From: Streptomyces lienomycini
GTDB taxonomy: Bacteria > Actinomycetota > Actinomycetes > Streptomycetales > Streptomycetaceae
DNA length: 64,000 nt
Direction: 5' to 3'
NCBI RefSeq assembly: GCF_027947595.1
Contig: NZ_CP116257.1
Span: 4,836,001-4,900,000 of the forward strand
In this document: positions 13,029 to 22,012 of the stretch, piece by piece
How the letters are laid out: each line of letters starts with the position of its first letter
How positions within the stretch are numbered: position 1 is the stretch's first letter
Position numbers and translations under genes: made by a program
Notes under the pieces: generated by a model
Databases searched by the model: none
Seen by the model: only the letters and a program-made list of their open reading frames with translations
Told to the model about the DNA's origin: nothing

Positions 13029-13601
13029 ATGCGTACGTTGATCAGCACGGCCTTCGTCTCCCTCGACGGTGTGGTGGAGGCGCCGGGCGGCGAGCCCGGT
13101 TACCGGAACTCCGGGTGGACCGTCAAGGACGTGGACTTCGTCCCCGAGGCCTACGAGATCAAGGGCCGGGAGCAGAGCGAGGCCGCGGCGCTGCTGCTGG
13201 GCCGGGTCAGCTACGAGGCGTTCAGCCCGGTGTGGCCGGACCTGGCGGAGTTCCCCCGGTACAAGGTGATGCCGAAGTACGTCGTGTCCACCACCCTCGC
13301 CGAGGACGACCTGGTCACGAACTGGGGCGAGACGACGATCCTGCGCTCGCTCGACGAGGTCGCCGCGCTGAAGGAGACCGAGGGCGGCCCGATCATCGTC
13401 CACGGCAGCGCCACCCTGAACCGGGGCCTGTCGGACGCCGGCCTGATCGACCGCTACCACCTGCTGGTGTTCCCGCTCCTGCTCGGCGCGGGCAAGCGGC
13501 TGTTCAGCGACACGGACAAGGACGCGCAGCGGCTGAGGCTCGTCGAGCACGAGGTCTACGCCAACGGCCTGCAGAAGAACGTCTTCGACGTCGTTCGGTG
13601 A
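13029..13601 (+). CDS. Dihydrofolate reductase/RibD C-terminal family protein, 190 aa
   Basis: Small cytoplasmic NADPH-dependent reductase-like protein. It has the family pattern STAFVSLDGVVEAPGG at the N-terminus, ALLLGRVSYEAF in the nucleotide-binding region and GGPIIVHGSATLNRGL plus HLLVFPLLLGAGKRLF near the end. Paralogues of this kind are numerous in Streptomyces and usually have no assigned substrate; they are not the main folate or riboflavin enzymes. The ATG at 13029 has GAAGGA upstream. It converges on the GH3 gene across a strong hairpin. Confidence 0.85.
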   Translation: MRTLISTAFVSLDGVVEAPGGEPGYRNSGWTVKDVDFVPEAYEIKGREQSEAAALLLGRVSYEAFSPVWPDLAEFPRYKVMPKYVVSTTLAEDDLVTNWGETTILRSLDEVAALKETEGGPIIVHGSATLNRGLSDAGLIDRYHLLVFPLLLGAGKRLFSDTDKDAQRLRLVEHEVYANGLQKNVFDVVR

Positions 13602-13609
13602 ACCGCCCG

Positions 13610-13651
13610 CGAGCGGTGGTGCCGGGCATCGGGACGCGGGACCACCGCTCG
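13610..13651. terminator. Bidirectional terminator between the reductase and GH3 genes
   Basis: A perfect 11-bp inverted repeat (CGAGCGGTGGT at 13610-13620, ACCACCGCTCG at 13641-13651) with a 20-base loop sits between two converging stops. Its place and symmetry fit a terminator serving both strands. Confidence 0.75.
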
Positions 13652-13666
13652 TCGTCCGCCGGCGGC

Positions 13667-16048
13667 TCAGGCGCCCTCGGCGGGTTCCTGCGTGAACACG
13701 GCGTGCAGCCGCCGCGTGTGGTCGACCCGGCGTGCCGGCCCGGTGAGGGCGACCGCCGCCGTCAGACGGGGCTCGGTGCTGGACGCGGCGAACTGCAGCT
13801 CCAGGTCGCCCGGTTCGACGACGCGCCGGCCGTCGCGGCCGGTGAAGGAGGCGAGGTCGGCGGGTACCTCGACGCGCACCCGGCGGGCCTCGCCCGGGGC
13901 GAGCGGCACGCGCGTGTAGCCGACGAGTCGCTGCACCGGCTGGACGACGGAGGCGACGGGGTCGTGCAGGTAGAGCTGGACGACCTCGGTGCCGTGCCGT
14001 TCGCCGGTGTTGCGGACGGTGAGTTCGAGCCGGAACCCGCCGTCGGTGGACGCCTCCCCGGTGTGCGCGACGAGGTCGCTCCAGGTGAACGTGGTGTAGG
14101 CGAGTCCGTGCCCGAAGCCGAAGGCGGGCGTCGGGTCGATGTTGGACACGTCGCTGACGTGGGCGAGCCGCGCCCCGAGATAGGTGGTCGGCTGGGCACC
14201 CGTACCGCGCGGCACGCTGACGGGCAGCCTGCCGGAGGGACCGGTGCGCCCGCTGAGCACACCGGCGAGGGCGGCGGTGCCCTCCTCGCCGGGGAAGAAC
14301 GACTGCACGATCGCCGCGGACTCGGCCACGGCCCGGCCGAGCGCGTAGGGCCGGCCGGCGAGCAGGACGGTCACGACCGGTTTGCCGGAGTCGAGCAGCG
14401 CGTCGAGGAGTTGCCGCTGGGCGCCGGGCAGGTCGAGGGACTCGGCGTCGCAGCCCTCGCCGCTGGTGCCGCGGCCGAACAGACCGGCGCGGTCGCCGAG
14501 GACGGCGACGACGACGTCCGCCTCGCGGGCCGTGTCCACCGCTTCGCCGATGCCGGAGAGGTCGCCGTCGTCGACGCCGGTGCCGCGGGCGACGGTGATG
14601 TCCGCGTCGGGGAACTCGGCGGCCAGGGCGGCGTGCAGGGTGGGCAGTTCGATGCCGACCGGGACGTCGGGGTGCTGCACGCCGACGTGCCGCGGGAAGG
14701 AGTAGCAGCCGAGTACGGCCGTCGCCTCGGCGGCGTTGGGGCCGACCAGGGCGATGCGGCGGGGCCGGGCGAGCGGCAGGGTGCCGTCGTTGGTGAGGAG
14801 CACGACCGCCTTCTCGGCGACCTCGCGGGCCAGTTCCCGGTTCTCGGCCCGGTCCAGGTCGATCCGGCCGCGCAGCGCTTCCGGGTCGTCCAGGTCGGCG
14901 CCGTCGAGCGCGGGCGGGAGGGGGTTCCAGTCCGGGTCGAGCAGTCCGAGCGCCGCCTTCTGGGCGAGGACCCGGCGCAGCGCCCGGTCGACGAGTGACT
15001 CCGGGACACGGCCCTCGGCGACCGCCTCGACGAGTGGCGTGCCGAACGTCTTGACGGTGGGCAGCTCCACGTCGACGCCCGCCGCCAGTGCGGCGCCCGC
15101 GGCGTCGGCCCAGTCGGCGGCGATGCCGTGCAAAGTCTTGAGGAAGGCGATGCCGAAGTAGTCGGCGACGACGGTCCCGTCGAAGCCCCAGGTGTCGCGC
15201 AGCAGTCCGGTCAGCAGCGTCTCGTCGGCCGCGGCGGGCACGCCGTCGATGTCGGTGTAGGCGTGCATCACGGAGCGGGTGCGGCCCTCGCGGACGGCCA
15301 TCTCGAACGGCGGCAGCAGGACGTCGGCCCGTTCGCGGGCGCCCACGGAGGCGGGGGCGAGGTTGCGGCCGGCGCGGGAGGCGGAGTAGCCGACGAAGTG
15401 CTTCAGGGTGGCGACGATCCCGGCGGACTCCAGGCCCTGGACGTAGGCGGTCCCGATGGTGCCGACGAGGTAGGGGTCCTCTCCGATGGTCTCCTCGACC
15501 CGGCCCCAGCGGGCGTCGCGGACCACGTCCAGGACGGGTGCGAGGCCCTGGTGGATGCCGACGGACCGCATGTCGCGGCCGATGGCGGCGGCCATCGCGC
15601 GCACCGCGTCCGGGTCGAAGGTGGCGCCCCAGGACAGCGGGACGGGGTAGGCCGTGGCTCCCCAGGCGGCGAAGCCGGCCAGGCACTCCTCGTGGGCCAC
15701 GGCGGGAATGCCGAAGCGGTTGGCCGCGGCGATGCGGGTCTGGGTGCGCATCAGGGAGAGCGCGCCGAGCGCGGGGTCGACGGGAACGGTGCCGAAGGGG
15801 CGGGTGAGTTGGCCCAGCCCGGTGGGGAGGAGGGCGTCGAGGTCGACGGCCTCCTCCATGTCGTGCTGGTGGGGGGCGACTTCGCCGCCCTGGTCGGAGG
15901 CGCCGACCCACACTCCGTAGAGCTGGGCGATCTTCTCCTCGAGGGTCATCGCGCCGACGAGCGCGTCGACCCTGGTGGCGACGGGAAGGGTGGGGTCGTT
16001 CCACAGGGGGATTTCGGGGGTGGTCTCTACGGCCACGTTGGCGGTCAC
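13667..16048 (-). CDS. Glycoside hydrolase family 3 beta-glycosidase, 793 aa
   Basis: Likely cytoplasmic beta-glucosidase or beta-xylosidase acting on oligosaccharides imported by the neighbouring ABC system; no signal peptide is visible. The GH3 N-terminal barrel holds RWGRVEETIGEDPYLV and KHFVGYSASRAGRN. The nucleophile Asp is in FDGTVVADYFGIAFL. The second alpha/beta domain includes KPVVTVLLAGRPYALG, and the fibronectin-III-like end includes LTVRNTGERHGTEVVQLYL. The GTG start at 16048 overlaps the upstream permease stop (GTGA), so it is the last gene of the sugar operon. The exact glycan is not evident. Confidence 0.92.
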   Translation of the reverse strand: MTANVAVETTPEIPLWNDPTLPVATRVDALVGAMTLEEKIAQLYGVWVGASDQGGEVAPHQHDMEEAVDLDALLPTGLGQLTRPFGTVPVDPALGALSLMRTQTRIAAANRFGIPAVAHEECLAGFAAWGATAYPVPLSWGATFDPDAVRAMAAAIGRDMRSVGIHQGLAPVLDVVRDARWGRVEETIGEDPYLVGTIGTAYVQGLESAGIVATLKHFVGYSASRAGRNLAPASVGARERADVLLPPFEMAVREGRTRSVMHAYTDIDGVPAAADETLLTGLLRDTWGFDGTVVADYFGIAFLKTLHGIAADWADAAGAALAAGVDVELPTVKTFGTPLVEAVAEGRVPESLVDRALRRVLAQKAALGLLDPDWNPLPPALDGADLDDPEALRGRIDLDRAENRELAREVAEKAVVLLTNDGTLPLARPRRIALVGPNAAEATAVLGCYSFPRHVGVQHPDVPVGIELPTLHAALAAEFPDADITVARGTGVDDGDLSGIGEAVDTAREADVVVAVLGDRAGLFGRGTSGEGCDAESLDLPGAQRQLLDALLDSGKPVVTVLLAGRPYALGRAVAESAAIVQSFFPGEEGTAALAGVLSGRTGPSGRLPVSVPRGTGAQPTTYLGARLAHVSDVSNIDPTPAFGFGHGLAYTTFTWSDLVAHTGEASTDGGFRLELTVRNTGERHGTEVVQLYLHDPVASVVQPVQRLVGYTRVPLAPGEARRVRVEVPADLASFTGRDGRRVVEPGDLELQFAASSTEPRLTAAVALTGPARRVDHTRRLHAVFTQEPAEGA

Positions 16049-16863
16049 TTTCCTCCGACGCCCATCAGCCCCTGGACCAGGGCGCGACGGGCGAACAGGT
16101 AGACGAGCAGGATGGGCACCATGGACAGCACCACGGCTCCCAGCAGACCGGGGATGTCGATCCCGTGCGCGGTCTGGAAGTTGTACAGGCCCAGCGTGAC
16201 CACCTTGGTGGACTCGGACTGGGTCAGGACGAGCGGGAACAGGAAGCCGTTCCACGCCTGGAGTGCGGAGAACACCACGATCGTGGAGAGTCCGCCGCGG
16301 GACAGCGGCACGACGAGCTGGAAGAACATGCGCCGCGGGCTCGCGCCGTCCATCGCCATGGCCTCGTACAGCTCCGGGGAGATGTCGCGCATGGAGCCGC
16401 TGAGGATCAGGGCGGACATCGGCAGGCAGAACGCGGCCGTGGGCAGGATGACGCCGAGGAGGTTGTCGTACAGTCCGGCTTCGCTGATCAGGTAGAACAT
16501 CGGCACGATCACGGCCTGGGCCGGGATGGCGAGGCCGAGCAGGAACAGCCGGAAGATCGCCGACGTGGTTCTGCCGCGGCTGCGGACGATCGCGTAGGCG
16601 AGCGGCGGGACCAGCAGCAGCACGATGCCGATCACGCAGGCGGTGACGACGAGTGTGTTGACGAAGTACTGGCCGAAGCCCGAGTCGAAGGCGCCGGTGA
16701 AGTTGTCCAGCGTGAAGCTGTCCGGGAGGGAGACCGGCCCGTTCTCGGCGTAGTCCTGGCGGGTGCGCAGGGTCGCGGCGAGCATCACGTACAGCGGCAG
16801 GCCGACCAGGAGGAGCCAGACGAGCGAGCCGACGCCGGCCAGGTAGTTCGGTCGGCGCCTCAT
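16045..16863 (-). CDS. Carbohydrate ABC transporter permease (MalG type), 272 aa
   Basis: Inner-membrane subunit of a CUT1-type sugar importer. Six membrane segments are predicted by eye. The EAA loop that contacts the ATPase is seen as ELYEAMAMDGASPRRMFFQLVVPLS. The start overlaps the MalF-type permease stop by four bases (ATGA) and its own stop overlaps the GH3 start. No ATPase gene is in the operon; Streptomyces CUT1 systems often share the distant MsiK ATPase. Confidence 0.93.
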   Translation of the reverse strand: MRRRPNYLAGVGSLVWLLLVGLPLYVMLAATLRTRQDYAENGPVSLPDSFTLDNFTGAFDSGFGQYFVNTLVVTACVIGIVLLLVPPLAYAIVRSRGRTTSAIFRLFLLGLAIPAQAVIVPMFYLISEAGLYDNLLGVILPTAAFCLPMSALILSGSMRDISPELYEAMAMDGASPRRMFFQLVVPLSRGGLSTIVVFSALQAWNGFLFPLVLTQSESTKVVTLGLYNFQTAHGIDIPGLLGAVVLSMVPILLVYLFARRALVQGLMGVGGK

Positions 16864-17816
16864 GACACACCCTCCGCCGAGCTGCGCATCTTGTCGTAGC
16901 CGGAGACCCGGACGACGATCAGCGAGATGATCGTGGCCGCGACGACCAGGGCCAGGGCGATCGCCGAGCCGGTGCCGTAGTCGAAGCTCTTGAACGCCTT
17001 GTCGTACATGTAGTAGGCGCTGATGGTGGTGTCGGTGCCGGGGCCGCCCTGGGTCAGGATGAGGACCGTCTCGAAGGTGGTCAGGCCGCCGACGATCATC
17101 AGGATCATCGAGGTGATCATGGAGGTGCGCAGCTGCGGCAGCGTGATGTGGAAGAACTGCCGGTAGCGGCCCGCCCCGTCGATCTCCGCCGCCTGGTACA
17201 GGACCTGCGGGACCGCGCGGGCGGCGCCCTGGTAGATCAGCGTGTGGAACGGAGTGAACTGCCAGGTGCTGACGAACGCCAGCACCCCGATGGCGGTGGC
17301 CTGTTCACCGAACAGGTTGCCGTCGCCGAAGAGCCAGGTGGCGTCGGCCGGGATGCCGAAGTTCGGGTCGAGCAGCGCCCGCCACAGCACGGACACGGCC
17401 GTGGCGGACAGCAGCAGCGGGATGAAGTAGATGACCGAGAGGACGGCGCGGTTGCGCTGGTGACCGGCGGCCCAGACGCCGAGCAGGATGCTCAGCGGGG
17501 TCTGCATGACCACGCCGAGCGCGGTCAGCAGCAGGGTCAGCCAGATGCTCTTCAGCATCACCGGGTCGTCCATCAGGCGCGACCAGTTGTCCATGCCGAC
17601 GAACTCGGGCGAGCTGAGGCCGTCCCAGCTCATGAAGGACAGCACCGCCACCATGATCAGCGGGACGATCGCGAAGAGGGAGAAGAACACTGCGGCGGGC
17701 AGCGCCCAGGCGAAGCCGGGGCGGCCCACCTTCGTCGCGGACGAGGCGGGCGGCCGCCGCCGGGTCCCCTTGCGGGGTCCGGCGGCGGGCCGGGCGCTCG
17801 TGATCTGTGTGGTCAT
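16860..17816 (-). CDS. Carbohydrate ABC transporter permease (MalF type), 318 aa
   Basis: Partner membrane subunit of the CUT1 importer. A polar N-terminus of about 35 residues is followed by six membrane segments. The EAA motif is seen in QVLYQAAEIDGAGRYRQFFH. I use the ATG at 17816 (MTTQITSARP). A GTG at 17831 overlaps the stop of the binding-protein gene as GTGA and would add five residues (VTNGL). Coupling elsewhere in this operon makes that start equally possible. Confidence 0.9.
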   Translation of the reverse strand: MTTQITSARPAAGPRKGTRRRPPASSATKVGRPGFAWALPAAVFFSLFAIVPLIMVAVLSFMSWDGLSSPEFVGMDNWSRLMDDPVMLKSIWLTLLLTALGVVMQTPLSILLGVWAAGHQRNRAVLSVIYFIPLLLSATAVSVLWRALLDPNFGIPADATWLFGDGNLFGEQATAIGVLAFVSTWQFTPFHTLIYQGAARAVPQVLYQAAEIDGAGRYRQFFHITLPQLRTSMITSMILMIVGGLTTFETVLILTQGGPGTDTTISAYYMYDKAFKSFDYGTGSAIALALVVAATIISLIVVRVSGYDKMRSSAEGVS

Positions 17817-17827
17817 GAGCCCGTTCG

Positions 17828-19132
17828 TCACTCGGTCGGGAGGGCCTGCATGGCCTTGATGAAGCCGTCCGTGTCGAGCGTTCCGTTGAAGAACTGCTGG
17901 ATGGCCTTGTACATGTCCGAGCTCGCCTTCTGCGGGTACGCCTGGTCCCAGGACAGCTGGAACGACGGGGCGTCGGTGACGAGGTCGTACTGGAAGCGCG
18001 AGTACTCGGGGGTGCCTGAGGTGTCGATGAACTTGTCGGTGTTGGTCGTGGTCGGCAGGTTGCCGATCTCCAGGTGTGCCTTGACGAACTCGTCGGAGTA
18101 CATGAGCTTCAGGAACTCGGCGACGGCCTCGGGGTGCTTGGTCTTCTTCATCACCGAGTAGTAGTTGTTGGGGTTGCCCGCGACGTCGGCCGGATCGCCC
18201 TTGCCGCCCTCGACGGCCGGGAAGGCGGTGTAGCCGAGGCCCTTCTCGGCGAACTCCTTGTGATCCGTCAGCTGCTGGGAGAAGTACCAGGAGCCCATCA
18301 GCTCGAAGCCGGCCTTGCCCGAGGCCACCAGCTGCACCGAGCCGCCGTTGGTGTACTTGACGGAGTCGTAGTTCTTGCCGAAGGCGCCGGCGTCGACGAG
18401 TTCCCTGATCATGCCCAGGGCCTTCTTGCTGTCCGGACTCTCCCAGGCGCTCTTGTCGCCCCCGATGGCCTTCGCGAACAGCTCCGGGCCGGCTATGCGG
18501 TCGTAGAGGTACTGGAACCACATCTGGGTGGGCCAGACGTCGCCGCCGCCGAGCGCGATCGGTGTCACGCCCTCGTCCTTGAGCTTCTTGACCGCGTCGA
18601 GCAGCTCGTTCCAGGTCTTCGGCGGCTGGACGCCCGCGTCGTCGAGGACCTTCTTGTTGTGGAAGAGCAGGACGGGCTGGGTGCCGCGCATCGGAACGCC
18701 GTACGGCTTGCCGTCGACGACGGCGTTGTCGAAGACGGCCGGCAGGAACTTCTTCTCCAGGTCCGGGTTCTTCTTGATGAAGTCGTCGAGCGGCAGCAGC
18801 AGGTCCGCCTTGACGAACGGCTTGATGCTGCCGCCGCCCCAGTTGTAGAAGATGTCGGGGGCCTGCGAGGTGCTGATGATCGTCTGGAGCTTCTTCTGGT
18901 AGTCGGCACCGGGGATGGTGTCCAGGACCGCCTTGACGTCGGACGTCTTGTTGAAGGTGTCGACGATCTGCTGTTCGACCTTGTTGCTGGCGTCCCCGTA
19001 GACCAGGACATGGATCTTGCCGTCGTCGGACGACGCCCCGCCGTTCCCGTCGCCGCAGGCCGACAGGCTCAGCGCCAGGGCGAGCGTCGCACCGGTGGCG
19101 ACCAGTCTGGGCAAGCGCGCACGTGTCTTCAT
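17828..19132 (-). CDS. Sugar-binding lipoprotein of the ABC importer, 434 aa
   Basis: Extracellular solute-binding protein (family 1) that delivers a sugar to the two permeases. The N-terminus is a lipoprotein signal with lipobox LSAC (Cys at about residue 26). The body shows the family pattern PDIFYNWGGGSIKPFVKADLL split over about residues 90-115, KPYGVPMRGTQPVLLFHN and TWNELLDAVKKLKDEG. It is the first gene of the operon and is divergent from the LacI regulator. Palindromic elements just upstream (19139-19169) are likely the regulator's operator. Confidence 0.93.
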   Translation of the reverse strand: MKTRARLPRLVATGATLALALSLSACGDGNGGASSDDGKIHVLVYGDASNKVEQQIVDTFNKTSDVKAVLDTIPGADYQKKLQTIISTSQAPDIFYNWGGGSIKPFVKADLLLPLDDFIKKNPDLEKKFLPAVFDNAVVDGKPYGVPMRGTQPVLLFHNKKVLDDAGVQPPKTWNELLDAVKKLKDEGVTPIALGGGDVWPTQMWFQYLYDRIAGPELFAKAIGGDKSAWESPDSKKALGMIRELVDAGAFGKNYDSVKYTNGGSVQLVASGKAGFELMGSWYFSQQLTDHKEFAEKGLGYTAFPAVEGGKGDPADVAGNPNNYYSVMKKTKHPEAVAEFLKLMYSDEFVKAHLEIGNLPTTTNTDKFIDTSGTPEYSRFQYDLVTDAPSFQLSWDQAYPQKASSDMYKAIQQFFNGTLDTDGFIKAMQALPTE

Positions 19133-19138
19133 CGTTCG

Positions 19139-19169
19139 CCTTTCGAAAGTTTCGGCATCATCACCGAAA
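19139..19169. promoter_or_regulatory. Candidate LacI operator(s) upstream of the sugar operon
   Basis: Immediately upstream of the binding-protein start lies CCTTTCGAAAGT (19139-19150), a near-perfect palindrome with the central CG typical of LacI-family operators. A second inverted repeat follows: TTTCGG at 19150-19155 against CCGAAA at 19164-19169. The divergent LacI gene starts about 100 bases away, so autoregulation is possible. Confidence 0.6.
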
Positions 19170-19270
19170 GTCCATGCTGGTCGGACAGTAAAGTGAGACG
19201 GGATTTCTGGTCAATGGCCGTGCGCCTGCCGACTCAAAACGTTATCGACCCCATGACCTATCCTTCCTGC

Positions 19271-20320
19271 ATGCACGAGGAAGTTGAGGTGGGCGCCAGG
19301 GTGACCCTGGCCGAAGTGGCGAAAGAGGCGGGGGTCTCTCCTCCGACAGTTTCGAAGGTCCTCAACGGTCGTTCGGATGTCTCCCGCTCCACCCGGGCCA
19401 GGGTGGAGCGGCTTCTCGAGGTGCACGGCTACCGCCGCCGGAGCCCGAGCCCACCGCGCTCGCCCCTGGTCGAACTCGTCTTCCACGAGTTGGACAGCGT
19501 CTGGGCGATGGAGCTGGTCCGGGGCGTGGAGGACGTCGCCAAGGCCCACCGGACCGAGGTCGTCCTCACCCGCAGCGGTACCCGGCACGCACCCGCGCCG
19601 GACTGGATCGAGGGCGTGCTCGGACGCAGGCCGCTGGGTGTCGTGCTGGTCTTCTCGTCGCTCCCCGCGGAGGTCAAGCAACGGCTCCGGTCCTGGAACA
19701 TCCCCTTCGTCATCGTCGACCCGGCCGGCGACCCCGATCCCGACGTCCCGTCCGTCGGCTCCGCCAACTGGGCCGGGGGTCTGGCGGCCACCCGCCACCT
19801 CACCGACCACGGGCACGAACGCGTCGCCATCATCACCGGGTTCGAGGACATGCTGTGCTCACTGGCCCGGCTCGACGGCTACCGCTCGGCGATGACCATG
19901 GCGGGCCTGCCGCTCGACCCGGCCCTGGTGCGGCACGGCGAGTACGACGTGCAGAGCGGCTACGCACACGGCACGGACCTGCTCGCCGGCCCCGACCGGC
20001 CGACGGCGATCTTCGCGGGCAGCGACCTCCAGGCCCTGGGCGTGCTGGAGGCGGCCCGCGTCAGGGGCCTGAGGGTGCCGCAGGACCTCTCGGTCGTCGG
20101 CTACGACGACGTACCGCTGGCCCAGTGGTCGAGCCCGCCGCTGACCACCGTCCACCAGCCGCTGCGGCACATGGCCGGGGAGGCCACCCGCATGCTCTTC
20201 ACTCCGGACGATCCCGGCCGGGCCGGCCGGCGCATCGAACTGGCGACGCATCTCGTCGTACGGCAGAGCACGGCGCCGCCGGGCGGGGCGCCGCGGGCAC
20301 CCGTCGGCACGGGTGCGTGA
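19271..20320 (+). CDS. LacI-family transcriptional repressor of the sugar operon, 349 aa
   Basis: DNA-binding sugar sensor. The N-terminal helix-turn-helix and hinge are seen as VTLAEVAKEAGVSPPTVSKV and LNGRSDVSRSTRARVERLLE. The periplasmic-binding-like core includes DHGHERVAIITGF, AIFAGSDLQALGVLEAAR and LSVVGYDDVPLAQWSSPPLT. The start is uncertain: ATG at 19271 (MHEEVEVG) is used; ATG at 19253 would add six residues, and a GTG near 19289 is also possible. None has a strong ribosome site. Divergent location and adjacent palindromes point to the transporter/GH3 operon as target. Confidence 0.9.
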   Translation: MHEEVEVGARVTLAEVAKEAGVSPPTVSKVLNGRSDVSRSTRARVERLLEVHGYRRRSPSPPRSPLVELVFHELDSVWAMELVRGVEDVAKAHRTEVVLTRSGTRHAPAPDWIEGVLGRRPLGVVLVFSSLPAEVKQRLRSWNIPFVIVDPAGDPDPDVPSVGSANWAGGLAATRHLTDHGHERVAIITGFEDMLCSLARLDGYRSAMTMAGLPLDPALVRHGEYDVQSGYAHGTDLLAGPDRPTAIFAGSDLQALGVLEAARVRGLRVPQDLSVVGYDDVPLAQWSSPPLTTVHQPLRHMAGEATRMLFTPDDPGRAGRRIELATHLVVRQSTAPPGGAPRAPVGTGA

Positions 20321-20337
20321 CGGCGCCCCGCAGCGGC

Positions 20338-20565
20338 CTACCGGCCCGGATCGGCGGGCACGTCGGTCATGCGCTCGTCGTAGCCGGTCGCGGGGTCGAC
20401 GACGCGGCCGGCGGCCCACCAGTTCTCCCGGGCCGTCTCGAAGGCCACCAGCATGACGTCCTCCTCGGGGACGTCCGCGTAGAGCCGGAGGTTGCCGACG
20501 ATGGGGCGAGTACGCGCGGGAGGGGTCCTGAGGGGCTCGTCGCCGTGACGTGCGGCACGGCGCTG
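20338..20565 (-). pseudogene. Unidentified C-terminal gene remnant
   Basis: A minus-strand frame with normal Streptomyces codon bias encodes a protein-like tail of about 75 residues, including PIVGNLRLYADVPEEDVML, ENWWAAGRVVDPATGYDERM and TDVPADPGR at the end. An in-frame stop (20566-20568) lies upstream and there is no start before an internal ATG about 36 codons from the end, so only the 3' part of a gene is left. I do not recognise the family. It could also be a chance open frame, but the Trp/Tyr-containing composition looks coding. Confidence 0.45.
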
Positions 20566-20591
20566 TCAGTGGCGGGTGCCAGCATGGGGAC

Positions 20592-21842
20592 ATGACGAAG
20601 AACTCACCTTTCGACTGGCGGTCCTTCCTGCTCAAGTGGAGCGAGGAGTGGGCGGATTCCCTGCCGGACGGCGAGGCGCGGGACGAAGAGGACGAGGCCG
20701 CCCGGCAGGCGCGGTGGCTGGGGTTCCCGCCCGCGTCCGAGGAGCGGATCACGGACTTGGAGGAGCGCCTCGGCCGGCGGTTGCCGCCCTCGTACCGCGA
20801 GTTCCTGAAGACCACTGACGGCTGGCGGCACGCGGGCGGGTTCGTGTGGCTGCTGGCGGGAACCGCGGACGCGCACTGGCACGACGACGAGATAGGACTC
20901 GCGGTCATGCTCGAGGAATCCCTGGACGAGGACGCCGGGCCCGAGGAGCGGCGGGACGTGGACGTCTGGCGAAATGGGCTGCAGCTCGACGTCGAGTCCG
21001 ACGCCACCTACGTCCTGCTGGATCCGGAGGACGTGGACGAGGACGGCGAGTGGGCCGTGTACACGTGGGCGAGCTGGCGGGACGAGTCGCGGCACGCGAG
21101 CTTCCTCGAGTTCATGCGGGACATGTTCCGGGAGTTCCACAGCCTGCTGGCTCAACCGGACGATGGGGAACCGGAGTTCGCCAACGACACGACGCGGATG
21201 CTGGACGCCCGAGTGGAAGGGGCCCGGCTGGAGGCCCTGCGCGGCGACTGGGAGCAGGCCGAAAGGACGTTGGACGAGGCCAAGGGGTACAACAGGCCGC
21301 GGGCCGCCGGGCTCGGCGACCAGATACGCCGCCTGCTCGGACGCACCTGCACGGTGAGATTCGACGGCCTGGTGACGGACCCGCGATACGCGCCCGAGCT
21401 GCTGCCGCCCCTGGTCGCCGAGCACGTGGCGCACTCGTACCGGGAGGACTCCGCGCTGATGTGCCCCCTGCGGGGCGCCGACGAGGATCTGGTGTCACTG
21501 GCCTACGCGACGCTGGAGCAGGTGCGCGGCGGCACGTACCGGTACACGGCGGCCGGACCGTTCGGGGAGGCGGTCGAACAGGCACGGGAGTTGGCGCGGC
21601 GGGGAGAGACGGACCGGGCATGGCGGACCCTGATGGACGCGGTGCCCCTGTGGGAGCCGCTGGGGCCGGACCACCTGGCGCCACTGGGGTGGGTGGCCGA
21701 CCCCGTACTCGGACCTCTGCTGACCCCGGAGCGGGGCCGCGAGTTGCTGTCGACTCCACGGGGCGGGCAGACCGGTGCGGCACCGCGGCCGCCGGCCGGA
21801 CTCGACCCGGGTGGCGCGGACGGCGCGGGCGGCCCGGAGTGA
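20592..21842 (+). CDS. SMI1/KNR4-family protein, 416 aa
   Basis: Cytoplasmic SUKH-superfamily protein. The N-terminal SMI1/KNR4 core begins at GFPPASEERITDLEERLGRR and continues LPPSYREFLKTTDGWRHAGG; acidic stretches follow. The C-terminal half (about 200-416) is helical and Glu/Arg rich, with a disordered tail. SUKH proteins often act as immunity proteins against contact-dependent toxins, and the toxin remnant 2 kb away makes that plausible, but no partner lies next to this gene. The ATG at 20592 follows GGGGAC; earlier starts lack support. Confidence 0.8.
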   Translation: MTKNSPFDWRSFLLKWSEEWADSLPDGEARDEEDEAARQARWLGFPPASEERITDLEERLGRRLPPSYREFLKTTDGWRHAGGFVWLLAGTADAHWHDDEIGLAVMLEESLDEDAGPEERRDVDVWRNGLQLDVESDATYVLLDPEDVDEDGEWAVYTWASWRDESRHASFLEFMRDMFREFHSLLAQPDDGEPEFANDTTRMLDARVEGARLEALRGDWEQAERTLDEAKGYNRPRAAGLGDQIRRLLGRTCTVRFDGLVTDPRYAPELLPPLVAEHVAHSYREDSALMCPLRGADEDLVSLAYATLEQVRGGTYRYTAAGPFGEAVEQARELARRGETDRAWRTLMDAVPLWEPLGPDHLAPLGWVADPVLGPLLTPERGRELLSTPRGGQTGAAPRPPAGLDPGGADGAGGPE

Positions 21843-22012
21843 CGCGCGGAGCCCGACCACGGCGGCAACCGCGCGTTCTGCCGGTTCGTCCTGGTGGAGG
21901 GGGTCGAGCCGGAGGACCTGCCCGCGCGTCCGACGCGGACGGGGACGGCGGCACCCCCTCCAGAAACCAACGGCGGCAGCACCGGCCAGGGAGCCTGAAG
22001 CAGGCGGCGTGG

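Noticed and set aside
18074..19240. Plus-strand extension of the LacI gene upstream of 19253
   Set aside because: It is antisense to the binding-lipoprotein gene; LacI homology begins at VTLAEVAKEAG.
21843..22012. Possible coding remnant after the SMI1/KNR4 gene (frame reading NRAFCRFVLVEGVEPEDL)
   Set aside because: Too short, without start or recognisable family; could be chance in GC-rich DNA. Recorded as suspicious only.
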